Shown here: piece by piece, positions 4,689 to 6,970 of the stretch
Layout of the letters: each line of letters starts with the position of its first letter
How positions within the stretch are numbered: position 1 is the first letter of the stretch
NCBI GenBank assembly: GCA_020847015.1
Contig: JADLCW010000080.1
Location: 1-6,970, forward strand
Direction: 5' to 3'
Length of the DNA: 6,970 nt
Source of the DNA: Thermomicrobiales bacterium
GTDB taxonomy: Bacteria; Chloroflexota; Chloroflexia; Thermomicrobiales; UBA6265
The notes under the pieces: generated by a model
Told to the model about the DNA's origin: nothing
Database searches by the model: none
The model's input: the letters and a program-made list of their open reading frames with translations, nothing else
Made by a program: the position numbers and the translations under genes

Positions 4689-6665
4689 ATGACCGCACCA
4701 CCCGATCGCCACAGCCCCCACACGTCCGGAACCGGCGCTGCCGACTCGGAGTGCGCCGAGATGCACGGCGCCGACGACCAGCCGGGCGCATGGTTCGTCG
4801 TCGATGACCGACAGCGGATCGTGGAATGGGGCGCAGCCGCGGAAACGTTCCTCGCGATTCCGCCCGAGGCGGCGCTCGGGCAGCCATGCTATGCGGTGGT
4901 TGGCGGGTTCGATCCATTTGGCCGAGGCGGCTGCTGTCCGGGGTGCCGCGCCATCGAAGCCATTCGCGCCGGTCGCCTGACAGCCGGCTCCACGCTCGCC
5001 ATCGGACGCCGCGGATCGGCGTCCCAACTTCGCTGCGAGGTGCATGCCTTGCCCCGCAGCACCGGCGGCGCCATCGTCCACCTCTCGCCCCGAGCCGCCC
5101 CGGAGCACCCGGCGTCGCCGGTTTCGGACATGGGTTCGCCGCTGCCGGTCGCGGATCTGCTGGGTAATCTCTCGGCGCTGGTGACTTTGACGACATCGCT
5201 GGCTGGCAGCAATGTTCTGGACCGTCTGGATGAAACGCTCGATCTCGTTCGGGAACTCACGCTGGCCGAGTCGGCGGAATTGTTTCTCGCAGAGCCGGAT
5301 GGCGGCGATCTGCTGCTGACCGCCTATCGGGGACCCTTCCGGCGCGCGTTTTTCCAGCGCGTGCGATTCGCGACCGGGGAGGGATTCCCCGGCTTGGCGG
5401 CGGCGCGCCACCAGACGGTGCTGACCGACGCGCTCCCGGACGACCCGCGTTACCTGCGCGACGAGGTGAAGGAAAGAGGATTCCGCACCTATCTGTGCGC
5501 GCCGCTCGTGGCCAACGGGTCCGCGCTCGGCGCCATTTCCATTGGCGCCCGGCGCGCCGACATCCATCTGAAGGACACGCTGCGCCTGCTGACATGGGTC
5601 AGCGCTCCCATCGCCGCCGCGCTGCAGGGCGGTCTGCTCCAGGCCTGCCGCCACGCGATGCCGAGCGCAATCCCGTTTCGCGGCGACGACGGCGATCTCG
5701 ACTTGTTGCTGCGCGACATTCTGTCGCGCGCCCGGCAGGCCGCCGCTGCCGATGGCGGGACGATCGCGCTGTTCGATCGCAACACCGGGGATGTCGTTCG
5801 CCGCATCAGCGATACTGCCGCTGGCCCCACCTGTCTCGGTTTTGCCTGCTCCTCCTCGGCGCTCGCCTGTCCGGCGCTCGGCTTCGGTCATGGCGTCGCA
5901 TTGTGCGGTTCACGACAAGCCTGGCCCGTCCCGTGTCGTCGCCTCCGCCGCCCCGGCAGCACGACCTACTGCGTGCCGATGCGCGCCGAGGGAGTGGACA
6001 TCGGACTCGTCCAGCTCGTGTATGACAATGTCGTGCCTTCGCCGCCCACCCGCCATCTCGGCATGTTGCTGGAGATCGCCGCGCAGGACGCCGCCATCGT
6101 CGCCGTAGCGCAGGGGTTCGTCCGCGAAGAGCATCACATCCGCACCGCTTCACCATGCGAGGCTCCGTGGTCCGCGGCGCCCGCCCGGATGGCTTCGAAG
6201 CCGGATATCACGCAACTCGATGAATCCGTCGCCGCGCATCAGGATGTCCCCACACCCTTCCTGGCCATCCGGTGCCTCGGTTCGTTCTCGCTTTCGCGCG
6301 ACGGCGCGCTGCTGCCGCCTGAAGCATTCCAGCGGCGACAAGCGCTGACGCTTCTGAAAATTCTCCTGCTCCACGCGGGCCGCACCGTGCCCCGGGAAAC
6401 ACTGATCGAGCATCTCTGGCCGGAGTCCGATCCCGAGCGAGCGGTGCGACGGCTGCATGTCGTCGTGCATGCCCTGCGCGAGGTCGTCGAACCAGACCCG
6501 TCCAATCGGCAATGGTCGGTGATCAAGAGCGGCGCCGACGGCTACGCCTTCGATCCGTCCGTATCCTGTTGGACGGATCTGACGGAGTTTCGGGCCGCCA
6601 TCGCGATCGGCCGCCGCGCCGAGGAGCGCGGAGACGCCGTAGCCGCGGCCGTCGCGTACGACTGA
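4689..6665 (+). CDS. PAS-GAF-GAF one-component regulator with SARP-type winged helix, BTAD cut by in-frame TGA
   Basis: The 658-residue frame from ATG 4689 encodes a cytoplasmic sensor-regulator. A G-run (4679-4684) four bases upstream is a weak ribosome site. Residues about 30-125 form a PAS-like domain with C67, C82, C83 and C86. Residues about 170-315 are a first GAF domain. Residues about 335-475 are a second GAF domain with six cysteines (382, 387, 394, 406, 416, 428). Residues about 525-623 are a winged-helix DNA-binding domain of the OmpR/SARP type, with the recognition region near 'LIEHLWPESDPERAVRRLHVVVHALR' (split as 572-590 and on). From 627 a bacterial transcriptional activator domain begins, but TGA at 6663-6665 ends it after about 30 residues, and the missing part continues in the same frame. 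There is no membrane helix. It lies downstream of the exporter operon on the same strand, so it may control it; signal and targets are unknown. Confidence 0.85.
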   Translation: MTAPPDRHSPHTSGTGAADSECAEMHGADDQPGAWFVVDDRQRIVEWGAAAETFLAIPPEAALGQPCYAVVGGFDPFGRGGCCPGCRAIEAIRAGRLTAGSTLAIGRRGSASQLRCEVHALPRSTGGAIVHLSPRAAPEHPASPVSDMGSPLPVADLLGNLSALVTLTTSLAGSNVLDRLDETLDLVRELTLAESAELFLAEPDGGDLLLTAYRGPFRRAFFQRVRFATGEGFPGLAAARHQTVLTDALPDDPRYLRDEVKERGFRTYLCAPLVANGSALGAISIGARRADIHLKDTLRLLTWVSAPIAAALQGGLLQACRHAMPSAIPFRGDDGDLDLLLRDILSRARQAAAADGGTIALFDRNTGDVVRRISDTAAGPTCLGFACSSSALACPALGFGHGVALCGSRQAWPVPCRRLRRPGSTTYCVPMRAEGVDIGLVQLVYDNVVPSPPTRHLGMLLEIAAQDAAIVAVAQGFVREEHHIRTASPCEAPWSAAPARMASKPDITQLDESVAAHQDVPTPFLAIRCLGSFSLSRDGALLPPEAFQRRQALTLLKILLLHAGRTVPRETLIEHLWPESDPERAVRRLHVVVHALREVVEPDPSNRQWSVIKSGADGYAFDPSVSCWTDLTEFRAAIAIGRRAEERGDAVAAAVAYD

Positions 6666-6970
6666 GCCAGCCGATTGTATCGGGGCGACTTCTGCGAAGA
6701 GGATCGCTTCGCCGAGTGGTGTTGGCTGGAGCGCGAGCAACTGCGCGAAACGCATCTGGACACGCTCGAGCGGCTCGCGGCATTGTCCATCCAACTCGGA
6801 AAACCCGAGCACGCCATCCACCGGTATCGTCAAGTGCTCCGCACCGACCCGCTCCGCGAAACCGCCGAGCATCGCCTCATTAAGTGCCTGGCGGACGCCG
6901 GGCGGCGCATCGAGGCGCTGCAGCAGTACGAACTCTTTTGCCAGATCCTCCAGCGGGAACTCTCCATGAC
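6666..6970 (+). pseudogene. Remainder of the BTAD, in frame after the TGA, 3' end beyond the window
   Basis: Directly after the TGA the same frame is open for 101 codons to the window end and encodes the expected continuation of a BTAD. It opens with 'ASRLYRGDFCEEDRFAEW', a hallmark of the domain, then TPR-like helices containing 'LRETHLDTLERLAALSIQLG', 'AIHRYRQVLRTDPLRETAEH' and 'RRIEALQQYELF'. No shift of frame and no lost residues are evident, so one codon separates it from an intact gene. The nearest in-frame start-like codon is TTG 6675, without a ribosome site, so independent translation is unlikely. It is either the lost tail of a gene broken by a nonsense change, the readthrough part of a recoded gene, or the result of a sequencing error. 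Only the last few residues of the domain should lie past the window. Confidence 0.8.

Noticed and set aside
4539..5891. A 450-codon leftward open frame
   Set aside because: It lies opposite the PAS-GAF domains of the regulator; its composition is the low-complexity Arg/Gln/Gly/Ala typical of antisense frames in GC-rich DNA.
6663..6683. TGA followed by a CCGAT/ATCGG hairpin, considered as a selenocysteine insertion signal
   Set aside because: The stem is 5 bp with a three-base loop, far smaller than bacterial SECIS elements, and a BTAD has no catalytic cysteine at this place.

Overview
The window is GC-rich bacterial DNA with densely packed genes on both strands. The best guess at its source is a Chloroflexota bacterium, probably of the Thermomicrobia type. 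That rests on three things: a lipoprotein with a Thr/Pro/Ser/Ala/Gly linker made of repeated 'ATPVG' units, a leaderless-looking gene, and a large cysteine-rich PAS-GAF-GAF regulator with a SARP/BTAD output. This is an inference from style, not a proven placement; an actinobacterial source is possible.

Left part (1-1223): a lipoprotein gene reads leftward off the window edge. A divergent rightward pair follows, made of a 75-residue protein of unknown function and, coupled to it, a 38-residue single-helix membrane microprotein that overlapping-ORF predictors would easily miss. A GC-rich hairpin (1262-1280) separates this pair from a convergent leftward gene for a small two-helix membrane protein (1291-1563). 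That gene has a TATAAT box seven bases before its ATG, which suggests a leaderless message.

Middle (1647-4478): a clear sigma70-type promoter drives a lone tRNA-Val(GAC), followed by a rho-independent terminator. About 50 bases further on begins a compact three-gene operon for an ABC-2 type exporter: an ATPase of the COG4586 type and two different permeases of the COG4587 and COG3694 (PF06182) types. The genes are joined by a 4-base overlap and a 4-base gap. Family members are often labelled 'viologen exporter family', but the substrate here cannot be read from sequence.

Right part (4479-6970): a 210-base intergenic stretch holds an 11-base direct repeat, an 8-base palindrome and a possible -10 box. 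It leads into a large one-component regulator: a PAS domain with a four-cysteine pattern, a GAF domain, a second GAF domain carrying six cysteines, a winged-helix DNA-binding domain, and the start of a bacterial transcriptional activator domain (BTAD). An in-frame TGA (6663-6665) cuts the BTAD early in its first helices. The same frame then stays open for 101 codons to the window end and encodes the rest of the domain. This broken or recoded gene is the most notable feature of the window. By position the regulator is a candidate controller of the upstream exporter, perhaps responding to redox state through its cysteines, but that link is inference.
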